A stretch of DNA of 64,000 nucleotides from Chrysaora quinquecirrha (GCA_014526335.1 JACTAT010000014.1:381250-445249); one strand, 5' to 3'; counted from the stretch's first letter, positions 43,701 to 55,900 are shown. Numbers and translations: made by a program. The notes: generated by a model not told the origin, from the sequence alone.

Positions 43701-44533
43701 TAATTAGACCGAAGTGTGACAAAGTTCAGTAGAACGCAGTGCCATACAGTATTTAAATGTGTATAATTGTCTGATGCGGTATGCCTGTATAGACAGGTCC
43801 AGTGTAATTTGGTTTTGTTTGGTTTTGGCCTTCGTAAATTCCTGAGCCTGTACGTTTGTAAGCCCACTTGGATTCCTTTGCTCTGAGCTTTTGCTTATAT
43901 TGAGTTTTTATAACATTGCTTCTTTGATATCCACATTATGTTTTCTTCTCTCATCCTGTTACATCCTTGAATAAAACATAGCTTAACAAGGGCGTCGTTG
44001 TAATCAGTAGTTGATCCACACATCCTCTGTCAGCACCACACCCCATAGACAGACTCGAAATTCTTATCGCACAGTCTCAATGAGGCTGCAGACGACTTCA
44101 GTATGTAAATACAACATTTTTCGGAGTTTTCGCCACTTAGTCTCGCCCACTGTAGGCGCTCTGTCGCCCTCTTACGTCCATATCTCTTATCTCTTAAACA
44201 AGACTTGTATTTGATTTAGCTAACATGGATATTAAACTTGATTGAATCATTATTTAACATTAATGATAGCAAACTAACTAAACAATCGCTTAACGAATAG
44301 CCAACTGCTGACTTTCTTACTAACTAACTAACTCACTACCTACTAGCTAACAAACTAACTAGCTTGCTATCTAACGAACTAAATAACTAACTAACTAAAT
44401 AACTAACTGCTTTACAAACTAACTAACTCACTAACGAGATAACGTACTAACCAACAAGCTAACGAACTAAGATAGCTAACTTACTAAGTAATTAACTAAC
44501 TTTCTTACCGACTTACATACCTAAACCAACTTT

Positions 44534-44580
<47 letters not shown>

Positions 44581-44581
44581 C

Positions 44582-44625
<44 letters not shown>

Positions 44626-47600
44626 GCTAACTAACTAACTTCCCGACTAACTAGCTAACTTACTGATTAATTAACTAACCAACTAACTGATTGAATAGCT
44701 AACTAATTAACTAACTAACTGATTAACTAACTAACTAGCTTACTAACTAAGCAAATAACTAACTAACTAACTAACTAACCTAACTTACTGACTTACCTAT
44801 CGCCCCTAATCCACTATGAACATTTGTAGCATTTAAAAAATTTTGACAGCAAGGCATAATATATAATGACAATGTTAGCCAGTCGCTAAGCAATTTCACC
44901 GTTAACTGTTTCCTAAATTTTATCGCTAAGACTGTTACTGCTGTTGATCGTGGGTAAATTCTTGAGCGTGTAGGTTGATCGTTTATTAGCTTTTAAGGTA
45001 GATTATTAGTTTCCTCATGTCTACTAGTTGCGAAACGGTCTTTAATAGTTTTTAGTCTTGGTACTTAAACTACTTTCTTCATTAATTGGGACGTTTGAAT
45101 GACGTAACGAAACGCAGACTGAAGTGATTTTTCAACTTTGAGTCACTTGGTCGTTAGAGACAACGATCTAGCAGCAATGATGATCTAAGTAGTTATCTCT
45201 AAGGGATAAATCGTAGAAAAAGTTTCATGTCAGGCGTGTAAGGGTTTTGTAGACTTATTCCATGAGTCGAGTTTTCGCTGCCTAGGCCAATCTGATTTCG
45301 ATAGGTCGCCAAGAACTACTCTGCGCATTAGGCCATCCAATTCTATTTTTACATAAATAGTTGTTGCTATTGCTGAAGACTGCCCTTGTTGTTTGACGAA
45401 AAAGTCTAGGACTTCTGCATGAACACTAAGCTGTCCATTATCTGTTGCGGCCTGAGCTAACAACAACAACAACATATTTCCTTGGGAACGAGGTTGATAT
45501 TTTGCTTGGTTTCCATGGAGGAATCGTATACTTAGAATAAACAACCTTTTTTCTCTCCAGATACATGGGATTAAAACCTTAATTAATCCTGTTTATTTAT
45601 TTAGACATCCTTAAATTATTCGCTTATTCATTTGGTTTTTATGCAGCATTATTTTTAAACAAATTGTTTTTTATATATGTCTAGTCTAATTTTATCTACT
45701 GATTTAGCTTTTAATATATTTCGGTATATTGCACAAGAATTAGCATGTGGCATGGTCGCATCTATGGGGTTGGGCTGTAAATGGATTAATACTAAGTCTA
45801 CTTACATTTGAGAGCAAATTTGATTACTTAATATAAAATTGCGCATCTTTGTACTTCAGACGTTAATACCCTCAAGTTAAGTAATGCCTTATAGAACGGA
45901 TGTTGCTCAATACCTGCTGCCTTAATTTTTCATATTTTCGACGTCAGTTTTCTTGTTTTTAGAGAAAGTCCCGGTATCCGAACCCTGTCCAGACCCACTG
46001 GGAAAGAAAAACCTCGCCTTGATTCAATCATTCATTCGCAAACAGTCTTAGAACTCTATCTCCCAGCGAGAGTGGTCCTATAGTCCCCAACATTTGTGGA
46101 AAGACCTTACAAAGATATTGCCCAGTAGCTATACGAAATACAAAATTGTTGTTCTGCTCTATCTAATAAACATGCCTTCATATTTGAATTTCCACAGCAG
46201 CTTCTCAAGTAGCCTTCATTGAAGCCACAAAGTACTACGTGCTTCTGATAAACTGACAGTTTCATTATTTTTTTTTGTATCTTTCATCTTCTAAGTGGAT
46301 AAAGCATACTCGCATTTTTTTCTGTTTTAGACTATGTCCCTTTGTTGTGAGGGTGTCTTTCGACCGTTTTGAGTCAGTAATTTCTCATCCTACTAGACTC
46401 CAAACTATTGGTATTTAGCCCCTGTTTATACGAGACTACTTTGATAGGTCTAATTTGGAACCGCTTCAGTTTTGTGCAGATAGGTTTTGCGCTTACAAGG
46501 GTCCCGTTTGCACGGTGCCTAACCTGACGCATCTGTATTGTTTAGATCTGCTATCCATACTTGCTTAGAGGCGCTTTGACAGTGCTCCTGTTTTTATCCG
46601 AAACTGACCTGATTACACGAGACCTGAAGGGGAACGATTCCTAATGGGGAAACTTTCTTGAATGGAAGGCCTATGTGCACTTATTCGGGAATAGTTCCGT
46701 TTGACCGGTCCCCTATAAACTAGGTCTTACTCTATCTCCACCATTGTTCGATTCTGAAATCCTCTCCAGGTACCTTTAATGTCCCTTAAATTTATATATG
46801 TATTAAGACTTCATTTAGTGATTCCTTGACTATTCTTGCTATGAAAACTAGTGCTCTTTTTTGGACCCAACACTCTCACATTTAGGTAGTCACTGTGGGA
46901 TGTCAATACAGCCTGGCTAAAAAAAGTGCTATCCAAATTTAAAAACTGGGTGTCATTACTGTATTGCTCTCGTCAAATTTGCATATACTCCAACTGCGTA
47001 ACCTAGCCTCCAACCTATGCGAGAAGACAACATCTTTTTTCTCACTATTTTTAGGGTATAAAACTATTGTTTCAGTTTAGAGTAGCATTTAAGCAGTGAG
47101 GTGGTGTAGCTTTGTTTATTTTGACTGTCTGACATGCACTTCATGCCTCGACTTGTTTAGTAAACAGCAATTATATGTTTAGAGATACCATCTGCCGAGT
47201 GGCGATGATTTGTTTTAAAAATCTGTTTGCTTTTTTGATTGTTAAGACCGTAATCTGCTAAGGGTTATAACCAGAGAGAAGGTTTAGTTTGCTAAGCAAA
47301 AGCAATTCTATTGCGACCTTATGGGGAACTTCTATTTCTTCTAAACCTATGGTCTTTTACACTATAGCGACCATTGCGATCATTTTGGAAACTGAGTCAC
47401 AACTCTCTGTTTCATTAGTTTTTGTGAATGGGTACTGTCTCTTATCTTTCATAAGTTCTCTCTCGCCCTTGCACAAAAGGCAACAATTTAATGAGATGGT
47501 GTATATCTAAGGCGTAGCGATTTATTACTGGCCAAGGGGGAAACGTGCGAATCACTCAAGGGGGAAACGTGCGAATCACTAGTGTAAAACTTGGCTCAAC

Positions 47601-49819
47601 AGAAGGGAAGAGGGGAGCTGCTGTCCCTATTATCTTATGGCTTTCTAATCCCCTTTTTGGGTAATTTTCAAGAAATGACGTCATAATTACCTTAGCCGTA
47701 GACTTACAGTATCTCTATGGACACGAATCGTTTTTTTTCGCTCCTCCACAGCCCAAACACCCCGCAAAATCAAGCGAAAACTGGCACTAATAAAATGAGG
47801 CCATCTCAGCCGAAAATGTAGAATCTTTCGGTGTGTGTACAAGTTTGTCTGCAAAGTCCCGCCTCGAAATTAAATATCCTGAATTATTTGAAGTCGGCAG
47901 ATCTCTCCAAAGACGCAATCCGTCTTATTTGCTCTGTGAGAACAATTGGAATCTTTTGTACGGGAATTGCTTGTCTTATAGACTGATCCAAAAGAAAATG
48001 AACATTAGAAAAGCAAACTAGCTGGATTTTCTAACAGGATAGCAAATCTTGTCTTGTTTTGTTGGGATTTCATGCCTACGCTGGGTAACTTTGCTCACAG
48101 GAAATTTAGATAATTCAATTGTAAATTCACTCAAGACGGGCTTTGTCCGTGTTTGGTATACGGATCTTTTCATCATTAGATACAATGTTGCCTTGTTCTC
48201 TATTATACCCTCTCAATGCATTCCTCTCTTCTCCCTCGCAGCAAACCTTTCGCTAGAGTGCTCCGCGGGCGTCAATAACCCACCTTTTCCGCTGCGCTTT
48301 GTATAATAAGGTCGCGCACAGAGTCCAGAAAAGTGTTTAACCTTCCTCCAGACGAAAATGCCCCTAGCTGAAAACCTTCCACACTAAACAATGAAAAATA
48401 GGCGTGTGTTAGGTGTGGCATCAGATTTTCTTTTGTTCTAACTGACCTTCCTCCGGTCAATGACCGTGTGACCGTAACTTTTTCTTGGCTCTGGTCGCGC
48501 AGAAGCGCAGGAGTTCTGAGGACGATACATTTCACGTGCAACAGGCAAGGTGACTTTGTCTCATTAACATAAACGCAGATCACGGATGTCATTGCAACAG
48601 CTATCTTAAAGCATTAAAAACCGGGTCTGTTTGGTTGATTTTGATTATACAATCAATGTTAGCGGCATCATTACATCTACAGGCTCACTTATCTTGCTGC
48701 TCTGCGTGCGCATTTGGCAAAGCGCTGCAAAAACAACATGCTTTTGCTAATCCGGTAATACACTTAGCTTGCCTAAAAATAAAAAGAACTAAGATGCCTA
48801 CTTAATTTCTTCCTTTTGTTTCATTAAATTAATCAGAAGGCAATGTGAAGGATTGCTGGTTACCGTAATCCGATGTTTATGTTTTGATGCGGGCTCAAAA
48901 AACCAGATTTGCTTACTTCCTTGAAAGAATTTTAAGCCTAATTCTGGCTCATTACGCTTTGTTCTCGTTATTCTATATTATTTTCTGTAACCAAAAAAGA
49001 AAAACATCACCAATTCTGAAGGCATGAGTGTGGCCAGGGCCGTCCAGAGGCAGAGTGGGCCCTGGGGTAATGTAATCGTACCAGGCCTTTTTGAGGCTTT
49101 AGGGGGAAGTATTAGAGAGTTTTCAGCTTTTGTGGGCCCCTTAACAGCCCGGGCCCCGGTCCTCTGACCCCGCTGGACTCCCCCACTCGACGGTACTGGG
49201 TGTGGCCAGCTTCCCGCAACCGGGAGGACTAAAACGTCTTTCAGTCATGACGTTCCGCTGCCGAGGTTTTATCTTTTAAAGGTATATGTATACATATATA
49301 CATTTTACCCCATTGGAAAAGTTTGTTAATAGTCATTTTGGTGAAATACATTTCCAGTTGCTTTTAGGTGTACCTTTAGTTTCATTGGGAAGGGCTATCG
49401 ATGTTCTCCCGTTGTAAGAGGAAGGAATGGACGTAGTCAGCATCATCAAGGCCATTTGGTGAGGCGTTCCAATCCAATCTATCCAGGGCGCTACCATGTT
49501 ACTGCTTCATAGCTAAAGATAGGTGCTTTAACTATCTTAGCTAGATAGTTGAATTTTTACAACATTCGTTGTAATTAGCTTTCAGTTATAGAGACCTCAA
49601 ATGGATAGTTGCCAAGATAAGAATTGTGGAAGTTTGTTACTTACAATGAATGGACCTTCTTCTTCCGTTTGCTTTGATTTTTCTGCCAACGATCTGAAGG
49701 TATTTCTTTGCTGCTCTTGAATACAAGTTCGTTTCTCTCGTGAAAGGGAGGCTGATGTCGTCTGATGTTTTGATTTGTCGCTCAAAGTGATCTTTGAATC
49801 TTAGATGTAGTAAGTCCAT
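37794..49819 (-). CDS. FGF8/17/18-like fibroblast growth factor, three coding exons found
   Basis: This secreted ligand would act through FGF receptors. Minus-strand exons, in order, are 49819-49645, 42337-42234 and 38381-37794. They join as phase 1 then phase 0 into one open frame of 288 residues from the ATG at 49819. Exon a has TRETNLYSRAAKKYLQIVGR, like the FGF8 start of the beta-trefoil. Exon b is exactly 104 bases, the classic FGF middle exon, with FLVESDNFGRVRFKG then SGRYLCMTKSGVLVAK. Exon c has CVFKEVF, NAYTTYKLAANESWFLAID, GNPRRGPQTRQGVRAVHF. The Cys in RCVFKE and the RGPxTRxxxxxVHF signature support the FGF8 subfamily. After the core comes a lysine- and arginine-rich tail of about 110 residues, longer than in vertebrate FGF8. 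The ATG at 49819 directly follows a splice acceptor (CATAACAG) and no signal peptide follows it, so a further 5' exon with the signal peptide is expected upstream and was not found. Introns are 7.3 and 3.9 kb. Confidence 0.9.
38472..38555 (+). repeat. tRNA-like sequence, degraded
   Basis: GGTGTGACCGAGCGCTAAAGGCGTCCAACTC resembles the 5' half of a class II (Leu/Ser) tRNA, including an A box, and GGTTAGAATCTAG stands where GGTTCGAATCC is expected. The 3' acceptor strand does not pair, so this is a tRNA pseudogene or SINE head in the last FGF intron. Confidence 0.4.
38867..39582 (-). mobile_element. Non-LTR retrotransposon (LINE) ORF2 3' fragment
   Basis: Three overlapping minus-strand frames encode the reverse transcriptase C-terminal part in order. 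39582-39340 has NPKKTEYMFIGH and KTKSLGVIIDQGLNWDDQ (the region after the catalytic palm). 39237-38956 has LQRLQDRAITIID. 39088-38867 has a PKYNLEYSKKRFSYTALKAWNEIP motif (positions 39013-38942) and LHQFKKHLKDYL, a common LINE C-terminal end. The frame changes at least twice and the catalytic palm with its FADD box is absent, so the copy is 5'-truncated and dead. It lies in the last FGF intron in the same orientation as the gene. Confidence 0.85.
40678..40760 (+). repeat. (ATTC)n microsatellite
   Basis: ATTCATTCATTC runs interrupted by TTAGTT and similar words. It leads directly into the (TTAG)n array. Confidence 0.8.
40786..41178 (+). repeat. Degenerate (TTAG)n array
   Basis: Nearly 400 bases are built from TTAG and close variants (TTGG, TTTG, ATAG). 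The period is four, so it is not a telomere repeat of the TTAGG or TTAGGG type. It lies in the last FGF intron. Confidence 0.9.
41860..41912 (+). repeat. tRNA-like B-box segment
   Basis: GGGTGGGTTCGATTCCCACC is a perfect T-arm with a B box, but only a short, unconvincing 5' half precedes it (GAGTAGTAGGATGCCGGGC). A tRNA-derived SINE fragment is the likeliest reading. Confidence 0.45.
42940..44260. other. FGF intron DNA without recognised features
   Basis: Open frames here are short, overlap on both strands, and show no family motif or coherent splice sites. AT-rich, with no repeat that I could match elsewhere in the window. Confidence 0.5.
44262..44800 (+). repeat. Degenerate (CTAA)n array
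   Basis: About 540 bases of CTAA and variants, with a nearly perfect core at 44530-44630. It is the reverse complement of the (TTAG)n array at 40786-41178, about 3.1 kb away. The two arrays flank the 104-base FGF exon. Confidence 0.9.
45235..45500 (-). repeat. Repeat with a conserved IYVKIELDGL-like frame
   Basis: The minus strand has an open frame of 104 codons containing IYVKIELDGLMRRVVLGDL. A plus-strand segment at 60950-61060 encodes AIYLKIELDGLLLRVVL followed by a stop. Similarity extends at the DNA level (CAACAGCTATTTA, GAATTGGATGGCCTA), so both are probably copies of one dispersed element. The adjacent CCTTGGGAACGAGGTTG word is of a type I associate with anthozoan repeats (from memory). 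A short run of (GTT) codons lies at the frame's start. Confidence 0.5.
45545..47500. other. FGF intron DNA without recognised features
   Basis: No exon-like frame, RNA gene or repeat shared with other parts of the window was found. 46417-46740 has several GGTCCCGTTTGC and CCGGTCCCC words and might be a degraded transposon, but I could not match its ends. Confidence 0.4.
47533..47580 (+). repeat. Tandem duplication, 2 x 24 bp
   Basis: AAGGGGGAAACGTGCGAATC plus ACT(C/A) occurs twice back to back, nearly identical. Confidence 0.85.
49035..49198. mobile_element. Short hAT-like nonautonomous element
   Basis: The 164-base unit begins CAGGGCCGTCCAG and ends with the reverse complement of CAGTACCGTCGAG. 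It is flanked by AGTGTGGC (49027-49034) and GGTGTGGC (49199-49206), an 8-bp duplication with one mismatch. CAGGG-type ends with 8-bp duplications mark the hAT superfamily. It lies about 450 bases 3' of FGF exon a, in the intron. Confidence 0.8.
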
Positions 49820-49821
49820 CT

Positions 49822-51545
49822 GTTATGAGAAAGAGCGTAAAAACGTTGGAACATGTGCCTAAATTATACCAACTTGAGTAAAGCTTCGGAAAGCATTCCA
49901 AGAAATGAACTGATAAGCTTCCCTGAAATTAAGGCCTTAACCTCTTCACTATGACAACAGAACCTCTGCTTTATAAGGAACCCAAGGATTTCTGTCAAGT
50001 TTGGTTCAAATCTTCCTTTTTTTGATAAAAGCAGCCTATCTATAAATCTTAAAAGCTTTTTACCTGAATTTTACTAGCTTTTCTGTACACTTATTTACAT
50101 TCCGCGCTTGAAACGTAGTACTGTAGCCTATTGGTTTTGCAATGCAATACAGTACGCCAAAAAGCAATCTCCGAAAACCCCGTTATTTCGTCTTTATTAG
50201 AGTAGAGTCCCTGAGCCCACCCACAAGGAGCTTCAAACTTGCCTATAGGCTATTTACCTGTTTATTTTTAGCCAGTTCTATGTAACTCCTATAGAGCAGG
50301 ACAGCGTAACAACAGCTCTTTTAGCTAAGTAACTGTTGTTAAGACCTTCGGGAGTTTGAGAATTTCGCAAGTTTTAAGAAGAACGCACTCAGTTTACTGT
50401 TGTTTCTTTGTTACCAAAACAAAATGCTTATGCTTTTCAACCTGGTTTGTTGTTGGCTTGATAGCTGGATGAAGTTTCTTGGAGTTCCATTGGACAAAGC
50501 TAATGTCCGATTTGTCCGGTGTCTGTTTGCTTGCTTATAGCTACGATGATTACGTATACGTACACGCTTATCTTTAAAAGCATAGTTAAACTCTTTAATT
50601 AGAAAGCAAGTACCTAGCCACTACAGAGTTGAAAAAGTCGGAAAACTCGGTTGATCATCCAGGCACCTAACTTCTTTTTTGAACCTGACGTTTGACTCAG
50701 TCGCCTTGGGACATTGCTTGTTTGTTTTTCGACTTGCCCTAACACCAATGACGTAATAGGGCTTAAAATTGTTGCAAGTGTGAACTTGATCAGAGTTAAG
50801 CGTGAAAAACTTTCCCTTGGGGCAATCCACATTTCTAACAATCTTCTCTTAATTTAGTATTGTTTTTGTAACAGTTAGGTAACGAGGAAAAAAGTCCCCC
50901 ATCTGCGAGATGTATTTCAATCTTCTAAAATGCTTACGAATTTTTTGTCTGAACATAGTGATTTCTAAGGACTCACTACTAGAACAGTTGGATGCCCAGT
51001 AAAGACATACGAGATTTCAACGGAGAGAATCGTCCCACAGCAACTATACCCCAACTAAATTTCCTTGACTAATATCTTATACTCTACCGTATCCCCACGT
51101 CTACGAAAACGACACTATGCTCCTACTCCCTTTTGGTATTTCTTTTTAAACCTCTTCCCTATTCTATTCTTCCTTAAATTCTAAATGAACGTACCAGTTT
51201 TGTCAATTTATAGCAGTAGACAAAAGTTCTCATCGATATACTGAAGCTGAAATAAAGCTCATGCAGAGTGAAGCTGTTGAGAAAGTTCTCCAGAAAAACG
51301 ACTCTAGCTTAGCATCCCTGAGGCTGTTTGTGCTTTGAAACTAAATACGTAGTTAGATCGTTTAGTGAGGATTTTGATTTTATGTAGCCAGGTACTCCCT
51401 TCTCCCAAACAGCTACTATTTCGAGGTTTACACTTGTAAAGTATAGGTTGGAAGCGTCATTCAGCGTCACTCTAGTACACCTAACTATTGTTTTGGAGGG
51501 TAGGGGGGCTAAAAATATCCGAGTTAGCTATGTAATACCATGATC
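49822..51545. other. Upstream of FGF exon a, no confident gene
   Basis: The missing FGF signal-peptide exon should lie to the right of 49822 on the minus strand. A frame at 50841-50614 has a hydrophobic stretch (LIKFTLATILSPITSLVLG) but no good donor after it, so I do not include it in the gene. Nothing else was recognised. Confidence 0.4.
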
Positions 51546-51553
51546 AATATGAT

Positions 51554-52933
51554 CAGGGGCGGACTGGCAGGGATGCTAGGTTGCGATCGCAACCCGGGCC
51601 CTCTTGCTACCGGGCCCTTAATTGATAAATGACAACGAATTAACTTTTCATCATTCATACGAATCATTATTGCTAGAGATAACAGTTAATAGAAATCAAG
51701 ATGAGATTTTGAACGCAAATATTTTGCATCAGCCTTTGGGGGGCTTATTGTAGGTTTGCGGCTTCACGGCTTCGACCCCTATCCAGTGTGTGGCTTACAT
51801 TAAGTAGGGGGTCAGCAGTTTATGACACAGAGATTTTGCAACTCACATCGGGAAATTTAATATCTATAGAAATGTTTATAATTGCGATAACCAGCGAAAA
51901 CATTATTGGGCATACTTAAAAGCTTTTTTGTCTGGCACTCCTCAGAGTATGAACGTCAGAAACAAGCCAAAAACACTTAGACTAAAGCGGAACTTCTACG
52001 CAGATGCGGATCGAAATGCACCTATCAGAAAGAAGGGCTAAATTGGCATTGTGTTTTAAACATCAATCAGCTTTAGGCGGGAAGAACAATGAAAATTTAT
52101 TGAAGAGTCCAAGTGAGAAAGCGAACTCTTTCTGTCTACACAGAACCGGCTTTTTGGTTTTGATGTGGGCAGATTCCAAACGCTGAGATGAAACGAGTAT
52201 CTAGCCCTGCAAATTATTCGAAAACAATCTTCGTTGTAATTTTCCGCACACTCTGGGTGATCTAATAAATGTTGTCCTATGACAGAATCATGTTTGAGGG
52301 TGGGTTGTTGCCTAGAGTTGAAAGAATTTTTTATGTATTGTTTATGGTTTTTACGTGGCAGTAGCAACGAGTCTCGATAACAGGCAGTAAATAGATTCTA
52401 GAAATCGTAGGAGATAAGGTTGATCCTTTTGAATTGGCTGAAATTCATTTAAGTGCGACGAAAATTGTAGTCTAGCGGTCTCAAAATGCTCAAAACGGTC
52501 ATTAGAGCGTTTCTAAGTTATAATTTTCCTACTTTTCTGGCGAAGCACGCCCCTGGACCCCTAAATGGAGTTGCGCCTTTGGCGCACATTGCTACAAACG
52601 TGCCCGATTGTCATTTGTGCCCCTCCACTGGTGCTAGCGACCCTACAGTTAATAAAAGCCCCAATGTATTCTTGTACTGTATTGCAAAAAAGTTGTGTTA
52701 CATCGAAACTAATGATTATGCTAACTTAGAAGGTCGAGTCTGCTGGCTACGATATCTCGGTTTGGGACGGGTTGTCGCAAACGAATTTCTCACGATGACG
52801 ATAATGCATCCTTATGGATTTTTGGAGGAGAAGAGCTAGCAGCATTCAACGTATATGATAAATAAGCTACTGTAGGTACGGGCCCTTTTACTGGAAGTAG
52901 CAACCCTGGATATTCGTTGCCAGTCCGCCTCTG
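51554..52933. mobile_element. hAT-like element with perfect 8-bp TSD, carrying a retroelement piece
   Basis: The 1380-base unit starts CAGGGGCGGACTGGCA and ends with the reverse complement of CAGAGGCGGACTGGCA. AATATGAT is found perfectly on both sides (51546-51553 and 52934-52941). No transposase frame is visible. Inside, the minus frame at 52367-52056 has GQHLLDHPECAENY and RARYSFHLSV, which I associate with the C-terminal region of retroelement reverse transcriptases. The interior also has a diverged arm of the 30126-30238 hairpin (51876-51914). Confidence 0.85.
52056..52367 (-). pseudogene. Retroelement polyprotein C-terminal fragment
   Basis: This 103-codon frame begins LPRKNHKQYIKN and includes IGQHLLDHPECAENYNED, then RARYSFHLSV, then KPKSRFCVDRK. 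I know this order from the end of reverse-transcriptase proteins of invertebrate retroelements, where it continues with a C-terminal tail. It has no polymerase motifs and appears frame-shifted at its end. It is wholly inside the hAT-like unit. Confidence 0.6.
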
Positions 52934-52941
52934 AATATGAT

Positions 52942-55900
52942 ACATATTCATAAAGGTGATCTGCTGACTTTTTGGCAACAGAGCTGACATCAAAGAATCT
53001 ACTCTATTTGCCAGGTCACAAATGACACTTGCAGTGTGACGCCTCCACCTGCCTATACCAAAGATTGATGTGCCATAAATAATTCAAAATTGTCCTTTTT
53101 GAGTCAGAACAAGACTCGTCAATGATATGAATGTCTCCTTGATGTATATTGATACAATTGGATGGGTATATTTATTGTTCCCATCTACTCTTAACTGACA
53201 TTAGCATCTGTCTGTAACTATGAGTGTACTGGAAATAGCAGAGTCATTCCCTAATTATAATGCCAATAAAATTGATCTACTGCATTTAGATAAATCAATA
53301 ATGACTAGTGTATGGCAGTGCAATTAAGGCGTTTTATTTAATTGTTCAATATTATTGCTATCTATCATTCTGTTGTCTGAGAAATAATTACCCTTAGAAG
53401 TGGGCTGGAGTGCAATCAATGGCAAATTATCTGATGCCTGCTTGATTTTCATTCTATATTTGGTAATTCATACAATGCTCTATAATGCCAGCCAGAATTA
53501 TACCTTAGATAGAGGGTAAGAATATGATAGGGTGCAAGACTAAATCATGAAAAGTAATGAATAATAAGAGGGGCTACAGTATTCATTTGTTGGAAATCTC
53601 GAAAAATCTCGTACATCTTTGATTGAGAGTTCATGTCGTTGTCTTGGAACTCCCTCATAACATAGCAGAGCCTCCCTCATGACCTCAAAGAATGATAGAA
53701 ATCCTTGCATTTTCTGAAATCTTGAAGGTAGGCTATATCATTTCTACGAGGAGTGAAATTCTACTTGCCAAAATACGAAATTCAAATTAAAAGCATTAAA
53801 CTTCCAAAACCCATAAATGTTGATTTATGTACTTCTCCGGGCACTTCTTAAAACAAGCAATATTTTTGACAAAAAATCGAATAACTCGTTACTTAGCCAG
53901 TTTATTTTGATTTTGCTCCCAAGCAAAAATACCTCTATACTGTATAGGTAAATATTTCTACAGAGGAACTCATGTTACGTAAACCCTTTGGTATCCTGCG
54001 AACTAGGATCTCAATTAACGGAACTTTCAGTTTAAATTGTTTACCGATATTCAACGTTACACACAATACTATCTAGAACTCTATTTGTAAACATCAAATT
54101 AGCTCTCAGTGCTTGTATACTATTTGCTTTATTGTGGTTTTGCTTAAATGCAATATAGAAAACTTTCAACTACATACCCTGCTACTCCTCGCTCTTTTTT
54201 TCTCTTTTGATTCCCCAATCCATAAGATACAAACACTAAATAAAAAGGATTGATTATAGCTGGCTATCTCTTTGATATTCAGAGTATAAAACTTCAGCTA
54301 ATCGATTGTGATCCGATTGTGATAAAGCCTCAGCAATAACACTCAAATACATTCTTTTTCCTAAATCAAACTTGATGCGATTAAGCAGTGATTTTATTTG
54401 ATTCAAGCGCCCAATTCTCGAATTTTCTTCCTCAACATAACACACATAAGAGAAATCAAGTCACTTACATTATTGCAATGTTGAATAGTAGTTTCATAGA
54501 CATTTCAGAATCTTCTTGAATCTCCAAAAACACGTGTGATCTGTAGTCCAACCGTTTGCAGAATACTTCAGTTATGACTGATCGCTCTTTACTAAAGGCT
54601 TTCTCTTTTATTACTTATTTTTATGATCTATGACTTTTAACGTCCTCAAGTTGTTTGCTAAATTACGGCAATAAAACTCGCAGCGAGGATTGTCTTGGGT
54701 TGTTTCAATTTGATCGACTGTTTGCTCTTTCCGGAATTCCTTTTGATGCAATAAAAGTGTTAGTTCTTCTACAAGAAAACAGCCTTTGTCCCAATCCGAC
54801 CCTCCGCTGACATCTCAATATCCGAAACACTTGACCAAAATATGCCCTTATTGTAATTGCCGTCAGACTCCAGAAGAGAACCTGCGTATCGCTTAGCAAT
54901 AGTATAGCACTGTGCTAAACTTATCATAAAAGTGAATGAGAATAGATTGAATGGGCCTTTATGTATGAACAAGGCTTTGACAGGGGGCCGCAGAAATCGG
55001 AACATCACTGCGGCATCACGCATGTTCCGTGTTCTATCTGATCAACGGAGTTGCATAAAAGATTGATGTTTTCGCGGCGATTGCAAAGACGATAGACCAA
55101 TGACTTCATGTATCGAGACAATTCGGCTGCGAAAATAGTGTATTATCGCTTGTGTAGAGATTAACACTTTTAGTAACGAGTCAATCATCTATGAGGGCGT
55201 GAACGTGTTCTGATTCGCCTCAGATTATCCAATAAACTATTTACCTTGTAAATCCCTGTAAATTCCAACGTTTTGCCTCGAGGAAATGCTCTGCATAATT
55301 CCGAACTCAAATCATCAAACCCGCCACGAAGCTATAATACCTTACTCAGAAATTTCATTAAAAAGTATGTTTTTGTACATGCCGTACTGTCGTACACTCC
55401 CTTGCTTGTTTACCTGTTGTTGTATGCTGCAGATTATGGTGGATAAAACGTAAAATAAACCCAATTGATTCTAGCATAATGCTTACATAAAAGCTCTGCA
55501 TCTTGTTTCTTCCGGAGAAATAGAGTTGTTATGCAAAAAATCTGCATAGCTTTGGCCAGTAGTAAATATCCGTAACTGACGTGAAGGTTGAGAGCATTTT
55601 GCGAAACTAGCCTCGTATTCAGTAGACTGTTGATTTAAATATGGGTAAAAGACAGGACAGAACAGTACAGGACTAAACGACTACCAGGTCCCCGTAATAT
55701 AGTCATGCAGTCGATGGCCGTCAATGCCAACTTCATTCCCTAAACCCGAGGAAAGACTTGAGGAACCTTACTTTCAAGCGGTGTTCGCTATTTTGGGCTG
55801 GCTTCTTTTATGACAGTTGTTTAGAGACTTTCTTGCTTATTATGTGCAAATCTTACTAATTGAAAGTTTATCGTTCTTCCCTGAAGTCTGTCATCCTGCA

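Noticed and set aside
45230..45544. Minus-strand frame considered as an FGF exon (GQLSVHAEVL, IYVKIELDGL)
   Set aside because: The real FGF exons at 49645-49819 and 42234-42337 join in phase and leave no room for it; a second copy at 60950-61060 shows that it is a repeat.
50614..50841. Hydrophobic minus-strand frame as FGF signal-peptide exon
   Set aside because: The Met is followed by a charged stretch before the hydrophobic run, and there is no convincing donor after it.
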